Positions 23,048-32,590 of a stretch of 37,269 bases of DNA are shown here, piece after piece. Source of the DNA: Akkermansia muciniphila (GTDB lineage: Bacteria; Verrucomicrobiota; Verrucomicrobiia; Verrucomicrobiales; Akkermansiaceae); NCBI GenBank assembly GCA_945883695.1, contig CAMCYK010000034.1, forward strand, positions 1 through 37,269, given 5' to 3'. Position 1 is the stretch's first letter. Each line of letters opens with the position of its first letter. The notes below the pieces were generated by a model. That model did not search any database. It had not been told where the DNA came from and worked only from the letters and a program-made list of their open reading frames with translations. The position numbers and the translations under genes are program-made.

Positions 23048-23674
23048 CTACCTTTTGGCGACGCCGAGCAAAGCTTCGGAGGAATGGCGGCGTGCGTAAT
23101 CCTGGCCAGGCCCGGTTTCCAGCAGCGAACCGCGGATCACCCGCACCTCCGCTCCTTCGCCGACCCGGTTGTAGAGATCCACCACGTCCTTCATCCCCAT
23201 CCGGATGCAGCCGTAGGAAGCCGGCGTGCCGAGACGCGACTCTTCCGGAGTGCCATGGATGTAGACGTAGCGTCCCATGGTGTTGCGGTTGTGGGATTCC
23301 TTGCCGTTCAGCCAGAGGATCCGGCTGACCACCGGGTCGCGGCCGGGCTGATTGGGGCGCAGGACTTCGCCGGTGGCCCGGCGGCTTTTGAAAACCATCC
23401 CGGCGGGAGCGCCGTCGCCGATCTTGCGGGCCACCTCGAGCCGGCCGAGCGGGGTGTGGTTGCTGCCCGAACGCGAGCCGATCCCGAACTTCGAGGTGGA
23501 AACGGTGTAGGTTTTCACCGGTTTGCCATCGTGAACCAGCAGCATCCGCTGGTCGCTGACGCTCACGTACATCTGGTTGCGGGTGTCTTTCCTGGTGCCG
23601 CAGCTGCTCAATAAGAGCGAGGCCGGGAGCGCCAAGGCGAACAAGAGGGCGGAGTTCAGGATTCGCCTGATCAT
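23048..23674 (-). CDS. L,D-transpeptidase lipoprotein (YkuD domain)
   Basis: A 208-aa predicted lipoprotein: an N-terminal hydrophobic stretch ends in LLSSC with C25 as the lipidation site. The YkuD catalytic domain spans about residues 33-182. The catalytic signature is YIHGTPEESRLG ... SYGCIRM with H140 and nucleophile C156. Such enzymes make 3-3 cross-links in peptidoglycan or attach proteins to it, in the periplasm. The start lies 8 bp behind the stop of the membrane glycosyltransferase gene, so the two are probably one operon. The shared function would be cell-envelope building, which is inference. Confidence 0.92.
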   Translation of the reverse strand: MIRRILNSALLFALALPASLLLSSCGTRKDTRNQMYVSVSDQRMLLVHDGKPVKTYTVSTSKFGIGSRSGSNHTPLGRLEVARKIGDGAPAGMVFKSRRATGEVLRPNQPGRDPVVSRILWLNGKESHNRNTMGRYVYIHGTPEESRLGTPASYGCIRMGMKDVVDLYNRVGEGAEVRVIRGSLLETGPGQDYARRHSSEALLGVAKR

Positions 23675-23682
23675 GGGTGCGG

Positions 23683-25191
23683 CTAGGATTCCTTGGTAAT
23701 GTCGGTGGTGGAGTCCAAGGCACCGCGGCCGGAGGGCAGCAAGCGGGCCAATGACGAAAGCGACGTATAGAAGAATCCGACCGGGAAGGGAAGCAGAAGA
23801 ATCGCCGAGACAATCCGGCCATCGCCGGCGGCTTCCACCACCACGTAAAGGAAGAACAAGCCGAACAGCAATTCGACCACCGGCGTCAGCGTCTTCATCG
23901 CCTTGTAGCTGCTGCGCTTCCAATCGCCCTTGGGCTTCTGGTCGATGCCGTATTTCGGGGTCCGCACGAAGCCCGACTGGTGGTTGAAGATCGCTTCGAT
24001 GACCGCCTTGGCGTTGTTGATCGACATCCCGATGCCGAGCGCGAGGAGCAGCGGCAGGTAGGGCAGTTCCTTCCACCACGAGCCGGGGCGCAGGGCCTTC
24101 TGGGCGGTGACGTAGAACACGACGACCGAGACCGAGGCGAAGAAGAAGATCGGGATATTGATGATGTAGGTCGACCAGGAACCGAAGTCCGGCGCGGCCT
24201 TCTGGTTCGGGTAGATCAGGAAGCACAGGCAGATCAGCGCCAGATAGGCGAAGTTCGAGGTCAGGTGGGCGGTGGCCTCCAGCTTGATGAAGAGCGGCAC
24301 CTTGGCCTTCCAGATCGCCGGCAGGACCTTCTTGCAGACCTGGATCGAGCCCTTGGTCCAGCGGTGCTGCTGGCTCTTGAAGCCGTCCATGTCGACCGGC
24401 AGCTCGGCCGGGGTTTCGACGTCGTTGAGGAAAATGAAGCGCCAGCCCTTGAGCTGGGCCCGGTAGCTGAGGTCCATGTCCTCGGTCAGCGTGTCGTGTT
24501 CCCAGCCGCCGGCGTCGGCGATGCATGACTTGCGCCAGATGCCCGCGGTGCCGTTGAACGTGAAGAAGCGGCCGCTGCGGTTGCGCGCGGTCTGCTCGAG
24601 CTCGAGGTGCCCGTCGAGGAACATCGCCTGGATCCGGGTGAGCACGTTGTAGGTCCGGTTGAGGTGGCCCCAGCGGGTCTGGATCAAGCCGATCTTGTCG
24701 TCGGTGAAGTAATGGATGGTCTTCTGGAGCACGTCCGGATTCGGGACGAAATCGGCATCCAGGATGAACAGGTATTCCCCTTTGGCGAAACGGGTGCCGT
24801 GTTCGAGCGCGCCCGCCTTGTAGCCGGTGCGGTCGCTGCGGTGGATCATTTCCGCGTCGAATCCCTGGCCGCGCAGCCGCTCGACCCCGAGCCGGCAGAT
24901 CTCGGTGGTTTCGTCGGTCGAATCGTCCAGAATCTGGATCTGCAGCCGGTCCTTCGGGTAATCCAGCCGGGCGACCGAATCCAACAGGCGGTCGACCACG
25001 TGCATTTCATTGAAGACCGGCAACTGCACCGTCACCAGCGGCAGCTCCCGGAACAATTCCTTGGGCTCCGGCTTGTTGCGGGAATGACGCAGGTAGAGGT
25101 AAACGATGCACAGGCGATGAAAGCCATAGCCGGCCAGTCCGAACAGGACGAGCGTGTAAGAGAGATACCAAAGGGGCGAAGTCAGGTCCAT
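23683..25191 (-). CDS. Membrane family-2 glycosyltransferase, CslA/cellulose-synthase-like
   Basis: A 502-aa processive-type GT2 enzyme. One membrane segment is at about residues 10-33 and further ones lie in the C-terminal part (about 310-327, 340-362, 375-400 and 435-480). The cytoplasmic catalytic domain has DD at 89-90, the DAD motif (145-147), TED (237-239) and QQHRW (274-278). This is the full D, DxD, D, QxxRW set of cellulose, mannan and related polysaccharide synthases. It closely resembles glucomannan/CslA-like enzymes, which would make a beta-linked polysaccharide from a nucleotide sugar and move it across the membrane. The sugar cannot be told from the sequence. No PilZ or other cellulose-operon genes are nearby. 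The start was placed where the first membrane helix begins; the frame is open upstream but not protein-like. Confidence 0.9.
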   Translation of the reverse strand: MDLTSPLWYLSYTLVLFGLAGYGFHRLCIVYLYLRHSRNKPEPKELFRELPLVTVQLPVFNEMHVVDRLLDSVARLDYPKDRLQIQILDDSTDETTEICRLGVERLRGQGFDAEMIHRSDRTGYKAGALEHGTRFAKGEYLFILDADFVPNPDVLQKTIHYFTDDKIGLIQTRWGHLNRTYNVLTRIQAMFLDGHLELEQTARNRSGRFFTFNGTAGIWRKSCIADAGGWEHDTLTEDMDLSYRAQLKGWRFIFLNDVETPAELPVDMDGFKSQQHRWTKGSIQVCKKVLPAIWKAKVPLFIKLEATAHLTSNFAYLALICLCFLIYPNQKAAPDFGSWSTYIINIPIFFFASVSVVVFYVTAQKALRPGSWWKELPYLPLLLALGIGMSINNAKAVIEAIFNHQSGFVRTPKYGIDQKPKGDWKRSSYKAMKTLTPVVELLFGLFFLYVVVEAAGDGRIVSAILLLPFPVGFFYTSLSSLARLLPSGRGALDSTTDITKES

Positions 25192-25255
25192 GAGCTCGTG
25201 ATGGGGAAACGGGAATCGGAAAAATCGGGATCGGGGAAATTCGGTCAACCTGAAT

Positions 25256-25292
25256 GCCCGGGGCTTGAGCACGGGGTGGAGCCACCCCGGGC
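25256..25292. repeat. Palindromic element with two competing stems
   Basis: GCCCGGGG (25256-25263) can pair with CCCCGGGC (25285-25292). Inside, GGGGTGG pairs with CCACCCC (25273-25279 / 25282-25288). The two stems share the same CCCC, so only one can form. It lies in the divergent gap between the glycosyltransferase and the exported-protein gene. A REP-like element is the simplest reading. Confidence 0.4.
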
Positions 25293-25407
25293 GGCCGGAG
25301 GCCATCACGATCGGAATGGAGAGTCAAGCCGCGAGATCGCGACCGGAAGTCACAAGTCGCCGGATTGCCGGTTGCGGGAAATACCATCCGATGGCAAGAT
25401 TTCTTCC

Positions 25408-26244
25408 GTGAACCTGATCCGCCCCCTCCTGGTGCCACTGCTCTGCGCCGTGGCAAGCAGCTTCCCGGCATTCGCCGAGGAAGCCGAAAAACCGGCGATC
25501 CCGGCCGACCTGCTCGACGATCCGCACGTTCGCGAGGAACTCGCGATCAACGAGTTCACCGCGCCCTCGATCGCCAAGATCTTCGAATCGCTGGAAGCGC
25601 TCGCGCCGCTGCCGATGCTCAATTTCGAACGGGTGGCACCGCAGAAAATGCCGCTCAACCGGGCCGACCTCGCGGTCGAGCTGGGATTCCTGATCGCCGA
25701 CGGCTTCCTGGTCGTGCAAGCGGGGGAGCTCGGGCGGGTCGAGACGCTGGCCGCGGAACTGACCCGCTTTGGCAAGGCCCTCGGCGCCGGCGAGCGGGTC
25801 AACCGCCACGCGGCGAGCTTGTTGGAAAGCGCCCGCAAGAAAAACGTCGCCCAGCTCAAAACGGAACTTTCCTCGACCCAGAAAGACGTCGAATTGGAGC
25901 TGGTCACCCTGCGCGACGCCGATCTGGCGCACCTGATATCCCTGGGCGGATGGATCCGCGCGCTCCAGGTCTCCTCAGCCGCGGTGGAGACCCAGTTCAG
26001 CGAGGACCGGTCCAAGCACATCATGCGCGAGGACATCGCCGACTACTACTCGGCGATCGTGAGCGGCCTCGAGCCGCGGGTCGCCGACCGGCCGAGCTTC
26101 CTCGCCATGCGGGACATCCTCTCCGGCCTGCGGACGGAAATGACCCTCGACGAGAAACCAGTCACCAAGGAAACCATCGCCGCGATCAGCAAGCAGGCCG
26201 CCAAGCTCGCGGAACTGGCCCTCCAGCGCGAGGAAGGACCATGA
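25408..26244 (+). CDS. Exported alpha-helical protein of unknown function
   Basis: A 278-aa protein. I chose the GTG at 25408 because a signal peptide follows directly (NLIRPLLVPLLCAVASSFPAFA, cut before EEAE). The frame is open far upstream but is antisense to the glycosyltransferase there. The mature protein is almost all alpha-helical and acidic, with no cysteines and no catalytic motif that I recognise. Examples are the INEFTAPSIAKIFESLEAL and ARKKNVAQLKTELSSTQKDVEL regions. It is the first gene of an operon: its TGA overlaps the ATG of the dehydrogenase (ATGA), and its 3' end carries that gene's AGGAAGGA ribosome site. The function is unknown, probably periplasmic. Confidence 0.75.
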   Translation: MNLIRPLLVPLLCAVASSFPAFAEEAEKPAIPADLLDDPHVREELAINEFTAPSIAKIFESLEALAPLPMLNFERVAPQKMPLNRADLAVELGFLIADGFLVVQAGELGRVETLAAELTRFGKALGAGERVNRHAASLLESARKKNVAQLKTELSSTQKDVELELVTLRDADLAHLISLGGWIRALQVSSAAVETQFSEDRSKHIMREDIADYYSAIVSGLEPRVADRPSFLAMRDILSGLRTEMTLDEKPVTKETIAAISKQAAKLAELALQREEGP

Positions 26245-27089
26245 GCGCTCCGGACATCGCGGTGCTGGGCTTGGGGATCATCGGCTCGCGGGCTTTTGCC
26301 TTGTTGAAAGACGCCGGGGTCGGGACGGTCAGCGCCTGGAACCGCACCCCGAAAGGGCTGGACGGCGAGCGCGAAAGCCTTGAAGCCGCCGCTTCGGAGG
26401 CCGCTGTGGTCGTGCTCTACCTGAAAGATGCCGCCGCCGTCCGGGCGGTGGCCACCCGGGTGTTCGCGTTCCCGCCCGGCGGGCGGGTGCTGGTGAATCA
26501 CTCGACGGTCGATTTGGAAACCACCCGCTGGCTGGCCCGCGAGTGCGCCGCCCGCGGGATCGGCTTCCTCGATTGCCCCTTCACCGGCAGCCGCGAGGCC
26601 GCGGCCGGCGGGGCCTTGGTTTACTATGCCGGCGGGCCGGACGAACTGATCGACCGGCTCGAACCGGTCCTGCTCGCCACCGCGAAGTCGGTCCTGCGCT
26701 GCGGGGTGGCCGGCACCGCGACCGTCTTGAAGCTGGTGACCAACCTGATCTCCGCCTGCACCGTTCAGGCGCTGGCGGAGTCCCTCGCGACGGCCACCCG
26801 CCACGGGATCCGGCCGGAGCAGTTGATCGACGCGGTGGCGCGCAACGCCTGCGGCTCGCCGCTCGCCGCGATGAAGTTGCCGACGATGGCGACGGGCGAG
26901 TTCGACACCCATTTCTCGCTCTCCAACATGCTCAAGGACAGCCGCTACGCGCTCGAACTCGCGGCCGAGGCCGGGATCGAGACGCCGGCCCTGCGGGCGG
27001 TCTCCGGCCGGATGGCCGAACTTTGCGAGAACGGTCTGGCGGATCACGATTACTCGGCCCTGGCCTCTCCTTACCTGGCACCCGCATGA
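26241..27089 (+). CDS. Beta-hydroxyacid dehydrogenase, GLYR type (NAD(P)-dependent)
   Basis: A 282-aa protein of the 6-phosphogluconate / 3-hydroxyisobutyrate dehydrogenase family. The Rossmann motif is GLGIIGS near the N-terminus, and the AWNRT segment after the second strand (N34-R35-T36) is typical of NADPH-using glyoxylate/succinic-semialdehyde reductases. The substrate-binding signature DCPFTGSREAAAGG has Thr where Ser is more usual. Catalytic K164 is in TVLKLVTNLI, with N168 following. The start is certain: the ATG overlaps the previous stop, with AGGAAGGA at the right distance. It overlaps ygfZ by 4 nt. A role in detoxifying glyoxylate or semialdehydes is plausible, but the substrate is not fixed by the sequence. 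Confidence 0.88.
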   Translation: MSAPDIAVLGLGIIGSRAFALLKDAGVGTVSAWNRTPKGLDGERESLEAAASEAAVVVLYLKDAAAVRAVATRVFAFPPGGRVLVNHSTVDLETTRWLARECAARGIGFLDCPFTGSREAAAGGALVYYAGGPDELIDRLEPVLLATAKSVLRCGVAGTATVLKLVTNLISACTVQALAESLATATRHGIRPEQLIDAVARNACGSPLAAMKLPTMATGEFDTHFSLSNMLKDSRYALELAAEAGIETPALRAVSGRMAELCENGLADHDYSALASPYLAPA

Positions 27090-27931
27090 TCCTCCCCTTC
27101 CGCTGCCTGCCGCCGGCCCGTCGCTGCCTGTTTTCATTCCGCGGGCCGGACGCCGAACGCTATCTCAACGGCCAGCTGACCCAGGACGTCCGCGGCCTCG
27201 GCAACCGCGCGTTGCTTTCCTGCGTGACGGATGCCAAAGGGCGCCTGCAAGCATTGGTCCACGTGTTCCGCGGCCCGGACGACGGGATCTGGGTCGAAGG
27301 GCCGGCCGAGCAAGAGGCGGAGCTGGAGCAACGATTGACCCGCTACCTGATCGCGGATGACGTCGAAGCCGCCAACCTTTCCGCGGACTGGTGGCTGGCC
27401 CACGCGATCGATGCCGGCGAGGCGCCCGCCCTGGCCGCCGGATTCGTCCGCGAGGCGGCCCGTCTGGGCGACGGCGGCCACGACCTGTGGCTGCCCGCTC
27501 CCGACCTGCCCGGGCACGGCACCCTCACCGCCGCCGAAGCGGAGACCCGGCGGATCCACGCGCGGATTCCCGCCTGGGGAGCCGAATTGACGGCCGGAAT
27601 GCTGCCGCCGGAAGCAGGCCTCGACCGCAACGCGATCTCCTACCACAAGGGCTGCTACATCGGCCAGGAGGTGCTTTCACGGATCAAGAGCGCCGGTCGC
27701 CTGAACCGGAAGCTGGCCGCTTTCCTGGTCGAACCCGGCTGCGCGCCCGGCGATCCCCTGCGGCTCGCCGGCGGCTCCCGGCCTTGCGGCACGCTCACCA
27801 GCGTCGCGCCCTGGCCCAACGAGGCCGGACTCCATGCCGCCCTCGGCTATCTCGACAAATCCGCGTTCGAGACGCTGGAGTTCGAATTCGAGGGCAAGCC
27901 CGGGGTGGCCCAGCGGCTCGGCTTCGTGTGA
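27086..27931 (+). CDS. ygfZ: Folate-dependent Fe-S cluster assembly/repair protein YgfZ
   Basis: A 281-aa protein of the GcvT-like YgfZ family, which uses tetrahydrofolate to support assembly or repair of some Fe-S enzymes. The N-terminal LNGQLTQDVRGL and the diagnostic YHKGCYIGQEVLSRI (186-200, with C190) are present. The length is slightly below that of E. coli YgfZ. It is the last gene of a three-gene operon, with ATGA overlap to the dehydrogenase. The hairpin behind it has its T-run on the other strand and mainly serves bamA. Confidence 0.9.
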   Translation: MILPFRCLPPARRCLFSFRGPDAERYLNGQLTQDVRGLGNRALLSCVTDAKGRLQALVHVFRGPDDGIWVEGPAEQEAELEQRLTRYLIADDVEAANLSADWWLAHAIDAGEAPALAAGFVREAARLGDGGHDLWLPAPDLPGHGTLTAAEAETRRIHARIPAWGAELTAGMLPPEAGLDRNAISYHKGCYIGQEVLSRIKSAGRLNRKLAAFLVEPGCAPGDPLRLAGGSRPCGTLTSVAPWPNEAGLHAALGYLDKSAFETLEFEFEGKPGVAQRLGFV

Positions 27932-27945
27932 GCCATCCGGGCACG

Positions 27946-27972
27946 AAAAAGGCCGCGGTCACCCGCGGCCTT
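27946..27972 (-). terminator. Intrinsic terminator of bamA
   Basis: AAGGCCGCGG and CCGCGGCCTT form a 10-bp stem with a TCAC loop, followed on the minus strand by TTTTT. It sits between the convergent ygfZ and bamA stops. On the plus strand only TT follows, so termination of ygfZ would be weaker. Confidence 0.8.
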
Positions 27973-27998
27973 CCGGGAAATCCCGACCTCAGCCGACC

Positions 27999-30380
27999 TC
28001 AGTACTGGTAGTTGAGGTAGAAGTTGAACTGACCGCCCTTGTCCGCGACCGGATCCGGGCTTTCGATCGGGAACGCGTAGTCGAGCGCGATCGGCACCGG
28101 GCTGATCGGCAGCTTGAGGCGGACGCCGGCACCGATGCTGTGGTAGAGGTCGCTCGGGCTCGGATCCCAGGAATCGCCGTTGACGAAGCCGAGGTCGTAG
28201 AAGACCGCCGCGCGGACGTTGTCGATGACCGGCACGGTGTATTCCGCGGACAGGAAGCCCAGTGACTGGCCGCCGATGACCTCGCTGGTGACGGGATCGC
28301 GCGGACCCACGTCGCGGAACTCGAAGCCACGCAGGGTGCGGCCGCCGCCGAGGAACATGCGGTCGAAGATCGGCACGTTGCCGTCGGTCGCATCGACGAA
28401 GGCCAGTTCGCCGTTGAGCGAGAAGATCGAATCCCACGCGAGGTTCCAGTATTTCTGGCCTTGCAGGGTGATGCCGATGGTATCCACGTCGCCGCCGAGA
28501 AGCGTACCGGCGACACTCATGCCGATGTCGAACTTCTCGCCGGTGCGGGTCTCGATCACCGCGTCGCGATTGTCGTAGACGTAGTTCAAAGTAAGGGCGC
28601 TGCGGATGTAGTCCCCGTCTTCCGGCAGCAGCAGCGAGGGCGGCCCGCCGTTGTCGATCGAGTTCTGCGAAAGGACGGCCACCGAACTCTCGAGCTCGAT
28701 GTCCACCTGCTCGAGCCGGTATTCCAGCTTGACCGAGGATTTCTCGCTGAGCGGCTTGCGCAGGAAGATCGCGCCGCCGCCGTTGGTTTGCTCGTAGAAG
28801 TCCGAGTAATACTGCGAGTCGCGGTAGAACAACTCGCCGCCGAGCGCGAGCTGGCGGTCCATGAACCAGGGCTCGACCAGCGAGATGCTGAAGTCGGTGC
28901 GCTCGCTGCCGAGCCGCAGGCTGGCGCCGAAACGCTGGCCGCCACCGGTGAAGGCCCACGGATTCATGATGTCGAAGTTGGTCTGCTCAAGCGTGACGAA
29001 ACCGACGATGCTGTCGATCGAACTGAAGCCGACCCCGGCGCTGATCGATCCGGTGTTGCGTTCGTCGACCAGCACGTTGATGTCGCGGTATCCGCCGCGG
29101 CCGGCCTGGGCGTCGACCTGCACGCTGTTGAAATACTGCAGGCCCTCGAGGCGCGCCTTGGCGGTCTCGAGCTCGACCGAGTTGAAATTGTCACCCGGCT
29201 TCAGCGGCAGTTCGCGGCGGATCACCCGGTCCTGGGTCTTGGTGTTGCCCTCGATGTTCACCCGGCCCACCCGGTAGAACGATCCTTCGGTGACGCGGTA
29301 GACGATGTTCACCTGGTTCGGACCGGCGTCGCGGATATCCGGGGTGACGGTGGCATCGGCGTAACCGCGGGAACCGTAGAAGTTGCGGATCGTCCGGATA
29401 TCGTCGCGCATTTTCTTCGAAGAGTAGCCGTCGCCGCCGTTCAGGGTGAGCGAGGGGTAGAGTTCCTCGGGCTTGAAGACCGACATCCGGCCGAAGCTGA
29501 CCCCGGCCACCGTGTATTTCTCCCCTTCGTTGATCGGAATCACCAGGTCGACCCGGCCGTCGCCGACCGGCTCGCGGCGGGCACCGGGGCTGCCGGCGCG
29601 GAGGTAGCCGCGGGTCCGGTAGTAATCGAGCACCTTCTCCACCTCGGCGTCGAGCTGGTCGACTTCAAAGCGGCCGGACTTATTGAACCAGGCGAACCAG
29701 CCCTTTTCCTTGATGTCCATCTGCTTGCGCAGGGTGCGGCTGTCAAAGGTGTTGTTGCCCTCGAAGCGGATCTCGCGGATCTCGTTCTTGCCGCCTTCCT
29801 CGATGACGAAAATCAGGTCGTAGCCCTGGCCGGTCTCGCTCGGCTGGGTGCGGTGGGTGATCGAAACGTCCGGGTAGCCGTAGCCGCGGTAGTAGGTCTC
29901 CAGGTTGCGCCGGGCCGACAGGATGGCTTCGTCGCTGAGCGCCCCGCCGACCTTGAGCTTGGTTTCCTGGGCCAGCTTCTTGTCGCTGAAATTGTCGGGG
30001 TTGTTTCCGACGAATCCGACCGCCACGATGGTGCCACGGGTGGTCACGTCGTAAATCACCTTGAGACCGTCGCCGACCGGCTCCGCGAGCACGCGGACGT
30101 CGTCGACCAGGCCGGATTCGTAGAGCGACTTGATGTCGTTGTCGACCTTCTCGCTGCGGTAGGGTTCGCCGGCGCGGGTCGAGATGTTGCTGCGCAGCCT
30201 CGCCTCGTCGACGGTGGGTGGTCCGGTGTACTGGAGCGCAACTTCGGTGACGTTCTTTCCCTCGATGTCTTGCGCCTTCACCGACGTCGCGGCGAGACCG
30301 AGGAAAAGAAGCGTCGCCACAACCACCCGGCGTGCCGCTAAGGACGCGCCCCAAGTACTTAAGAGGGATGAAATATCCAT
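27999..30380 (-). CDS. bamA: Outer-membrane protein assembly factor BamA
   Basis: A 793-aa Omp85 protein, the central channel of the BAM complex that inserts beta-barrel proteins into the outer membrane. The signal peptide ends near A36. Five POTRA domains cover about residues 37-445, several with the SLYESGL / GYLRAG / NFYGSRGY style of motif. A 16-strand barrel of about 345 residues follows. The LRGFEFRDVGP stretch is the conserved L6 loop R-G-F/Y motif of the family. The C-terminus is NFYLNYQY, with an aromatic last residue as required for barrel insertion, though Tyr instead of the usual Phe. It is divergent from tig, with 170 bp shared. The presence of BamA shows a Gram-negative-type outer membrane. 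Confidence 0.95.
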   Translation of the reverse strand: MDISSLLSTWGASLAARRVVVATLLFLGLAATSVKAQDIEGKNVTEVALQYTGPPTVDEARLRSNISTRAGEPYRSEKVDNDIKSLYESGLVDDVRVLAEPVGDGLKVIYDVTTRGTIVAVGFVGNNPDNFSDKKLAQETKLKVGGALSDEAILSARRNLETYYRGYGYPDVSITHRTQPSETGQGYDLIFVIEEGGKNEIREIRFEGNNTFDSRTLRKQMDIKEKGWFAWFNKSGRFEVDQLDAEVEKVLDYYRTRGYLRAGSPGARREPVGDGRVDLVIPINEGEKYTVAGVSFGRMSVFKPEELYPSLTLNGGDGYSSKKMRDDIRTIRNFYGSRGYADATVTPDIRDAGPNQVNIVYRVTEGSFYRVGRVNIEGNTKTQDRVIRRELPLKPGDNFNSVELETAKARLEGLQYFNSVQVDAQAGRGGYRDINVLVDERNTGSISAGVGFSSIDSIVGFVTLEQTNFDIMNPWAFTGGGQRFGASLRLGSERTDFSISLVEPWFMDRQLALGGELFYRDSQYYSDFYEQTNGGGAIFLRKPLSEKSSVKLEYRLEQVDIELESSVAVLSQNSIDNGGPPSLLLPEDGDYIRSALTLNYVYDNRDAVIETRTGEKFDIGMSVAGTLLGGDVDTIGITLQGQKYWNLAWDSIFSLNGELAFVDATDGNVPIFDRMFLGGGRTLRGFEFRDVGPRDPVTSEVIGGQSLGFLSAEYTVPVIDNVRAAVFYDLGFVNGDSWDPSPSDLYHSIGAGVRLKLPISPVPIALDYAFPIESPDPVADKGGQFNFYLNYQY

Positions 30381-30401
30381 GTGTATCGGCTAACGAACCG
30401 C

Positions 30402-30431
30402 ATAGAACCGTTTCAGGGCAGGGTGCGTCAA
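30402..30431 (-). promoter_or_regulatory. Candidate promoter of bamA
   Basis: On the minus strand, TTGACG (30426-30431) and TTCTAT (30402-30407) are 18 bp apart. They lie about 20 bp before the bamA ATG. The -35 box is good and the -10 box is weak. Confidence 0.4.
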
Positions 30432-30474
30432 GGACCATGTCGCGAAGCGGGCGGCGAACGGCCGCACCTTCGCT

Positions 30475-30504
30475 TTGACAAGCCGCGACCGGCCCCATTA
30501 GTTT
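30475..30504 (+). promoter_or_regulatory. Candidate sigma70 promoter of the tig operon
   Basis: A perfect -35 TTGACA (30475-30480) and TAGTTT (30499-30504) are separated by 18 bp. The tig ATG follows 46 bp downstream of the -10 box. Confidence 0.5.
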
Positions 30505-30550
30505 CCCGCCCCCGGCACGACCGCCTTTTTCCCGCGCCGCACTTTCCGTC

Positions 30551-31885
30551 ATGAACATCATCGTTGAGAAGCAGCCGAATTGCCGCGCCACGTTGCGCGT
30601 TGAAGTCCCCTCGGACACCGTGAACACCGAGCGGGCGAAAATCGTCTCCGGCTACGCCTCGCAAGCCCGCATCCCCGGCTTCCGGCCCGGCAAGGCGCCG
30701 AAGAGCGTCATCGAGAAGAAGTTCCAGTCCGCCATTGTCGAGGAGCTCGACGAGCGCCTGGTCCGCCAGGCCTATGACGAGGCGCTCCGCCAGGAAGCGC
30801 TCAAGGTGCTCAATTTCGGCAACCCGCAGAATCTCCTGCACAATGCCGACGGCACCCTGACCTTCCACGCCGTGCTGACCCTCGCCCCGGAAGTCCAGCT
30901 GCCGGACTACAAGGGAATCGCGGTCAAGGCACCGTCGGCCGAAGTCAGCGACGCCGAACTCGACGCCCAGCTCGAAGGCCTGCGCGAGCGCTTCGCCGAT
31001 TATTCGGACATCGAGGACCGGGCCGCCGAGTCCGGCGACCTCGCGGTGATCGATTACACCTCGACCCTCGACGGCCAGCCGCTCGAGGAAGCATTGGGCA
31101 AGCCCGCCGGCCACCTCGCGGGCCGCGAGGGATTCTGGCTGAAGCTCGACGAGGCCAGCTTCCTCCCCGGCTTCGCCGCCCAGATCGCCAGCCTGAAGCC
31201 CGGCGACGAGAAGGAGGTCGCGCTGACGATTCCCGAGGATTTCCCGCTGACCGACCTGCAGAACCGCGAGGTGGTCTTCCAGGTCGCCCTCAAAGGCCTC
31301 AAGCAAGCCGTGCTGCCCGATCTCGACGACGAATTCGCGGCCAAGGTCACCGGCGGCAAAACCCTCGACGAGCTGCGCACCCTCGCCCGGCGCCAGATCG
31401 AAGTCGAGAAGCGCCGCCGGATCGATGACTACAAGGTCAACCAGATCGTCGAGCACTTCAACTCGCTGGTCGAATTCGACCTGCCCGAGGAGCTGCTCCG
31501 CCACGAGACCCAGGGCCAGGCCGACGCCCTGGTCGAGCGCGGCGTGAAATCCGGCATGACCGAGGAGGAAATCGCCGCCCAGCAGGGAGAGATCATCGCC
31601 ACCGCCGGCGACCAGGCCCGCACCAACCTGAAGACCAATTTCATCCTGCAGGAGATCGCCCGCGTCGAAGGCATCGCCGTCAGCGACAACGAACTGGTCA
31701 ACCATCTCGCGATGATCGCCCAGTCGCGGAAGCAGAACCCGAAAAAGTTCATCAAGGACCTCCAGCGCGGCGGCCGGATCCCCGGGATCCGCAACTCGAT
31801 GCTGGTCGGCAAGGCCATTGACTTCGTTCTGGAGCACGCCACCGTCGAGGAAATCGCAGACGAACCGACCACCACCGATGAGTGA
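30551..31885 (+). CDS. tig: Trigger factor
   Basis: A 444-aa ribosome-associated chaperone and peptidyl-prolyl isomerase that meets nascent chains at the exit tunnel. The N-terminal ribosome-binding domain has the signature GFRPGKAP (residues 43-50). The FKBP-like domain (about 150-245) includes [14 protein letters not shown] and [20 protein letters not shown]. The helical C-terminal arms follow. Length and domain order are as in the family. It overlaps clpP by 8 nt, so translation is coupled, as part of the common tig-clpP-clpX arrangement. Confidence 0.96.
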   Translation: MNIIVEKQPNCRATLRVEVPSDTVNTERAKIVSGYASQARIPGFRPGKAPKSVIEKKFQSAIVEELDERLVRQAYDEALRQEALKVLNFGNPQNLLHNADGTLTFHAVLTLAPEVQLPDYKGIAVKAPSAEVSDAELDAQLEGLRERFADYSDIEDRAAESGDLAVIDYTSTLDGQPLEEALGKPAGHLAGREGFWLKLDEASFLPGFAAQIASLKPGDEKEVALTIPEDFPLTDLQNREVVFQVALKGLKQAVLPDLDDEFAAKVTGGKTLDELRTLARRQIEVEKRRRIDDYKVNQIVEHFNSLVEFDLPEELLRHETQGQADALVERGVKSGMTEEEIAAQQGEIIATAGDQARTNLKTNFILQEIARVEGIAVSDNELVNHLAMIAQSRKQNPKKFIKDLQRGGRIPGIRNSMLVGKAIDFVLEHATVEEIADEPTTTDE

Positions 31886-32570
31886 TTTCCCGACTTCCAT
31901 CCGCGCCGGCGGAGCCCCGAAAAACAGCTACTACGTCCCCATTGTCATCGAATCCGATGGCCGCGGTGAGCGCTCCTTCGACATCTATTCGCGGCTCCTC
32001 AAGGACCGCATCATCTTCATCGGCACGCCGATCGATGACTACGTCGCCAACTCGGTGATCGCCCAGCTCCTGTTCCTGCAGATGCAGGATCCGAAGAAGG
32101 ACATCCACATCTACATCAACAGCCCCGGCGGCTCCGTCACCGCCGGTCTGGCGATGTATGACACGATGCAGTTCATGACCTGCGACGTGAACACCTACTG
32201 CATCGGCATCGCCGCCTCGATGGGCTCGGTGTTGCTGACCGCGGGCACCAAGGGCAAGCGCTTCTGCCTGCCGAACTCCCACGTCATGATCCACCAGGTT
32301 TCCGGCGGCGCCTCCGGCACCGCGTCGGATGTCGAGCGGACCATCGGCTTCATGTTCAACCTGAAGAAGCGGCTCAACGGCATCCTCGCCAAGCACACCG
32401 GCAAGACCATCGAGCAGGTCGAGCACGACTCCGACCGCGACAACTACATGACCGCCGAGGAATCGGTGGCTTACGGCCTGGTCGACAAGGTTCTCGAGAG
32501 CCGCAAGCAGCTTCCCGACGCCGTCGCCGCGCTTGCTGACGCGAATGACGGAAAAAAGGACGACGTCTGA
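31878..32570 (+). CDS. clpP: ATP-dependent Clp protease proteolytic subunit
   Basis: A 230-aa serine protease subunit that forms a 14-mer chamber with ClpX or ClpA. The catalytic triad is S114 (GIAASMGS), H139 (SHVMIHQ) and D188 (SDRDNYM). Its spacing (25 and 49) equals that of E. coli ClpP. The [19 protein letters not shown] segment is fully conserved. The N-terminal ~35 residues and the acidic tail are slightly longer than average. The ATG lies inside the end of tig. A strong terminator follows before clpX. Confidence 0.97.
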   Translation: MSDFPTSIRAGGAPKNSYYVPIVIESDGRGERSFDIYSRLLKDRIIFIGTPIDDYVANSVIAQLLFLQMQDPKKDIHIYINSPGGSVTAGLAMYDTMQFMTCDVNTYCIGIAASMGSVLLTAGTKGKRFCLPNSHVMIHQVSGGASGTASDVERTIGFMFNLKKRLNGILAKHTGKTIEQVEHDSDRDNYMTAEESVAYGLVDKVLESRKQLPDAVAALADANDGKKDDV

Positions 32571-32590
32571 GTTGTTTTCCGCTATGTTCA

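Noticed and set aside
28461-30341. A 626-codon plus-strand open frame
   Set aside because: It is antisense to bamA, which is unmistakable; the composition is that of a shadow frame.
30428-31900. A 490-codon minus-strand open frame
   Set aside because: It is antisense to tig; repeated Leu/Val/Glu-rich shadow composition.
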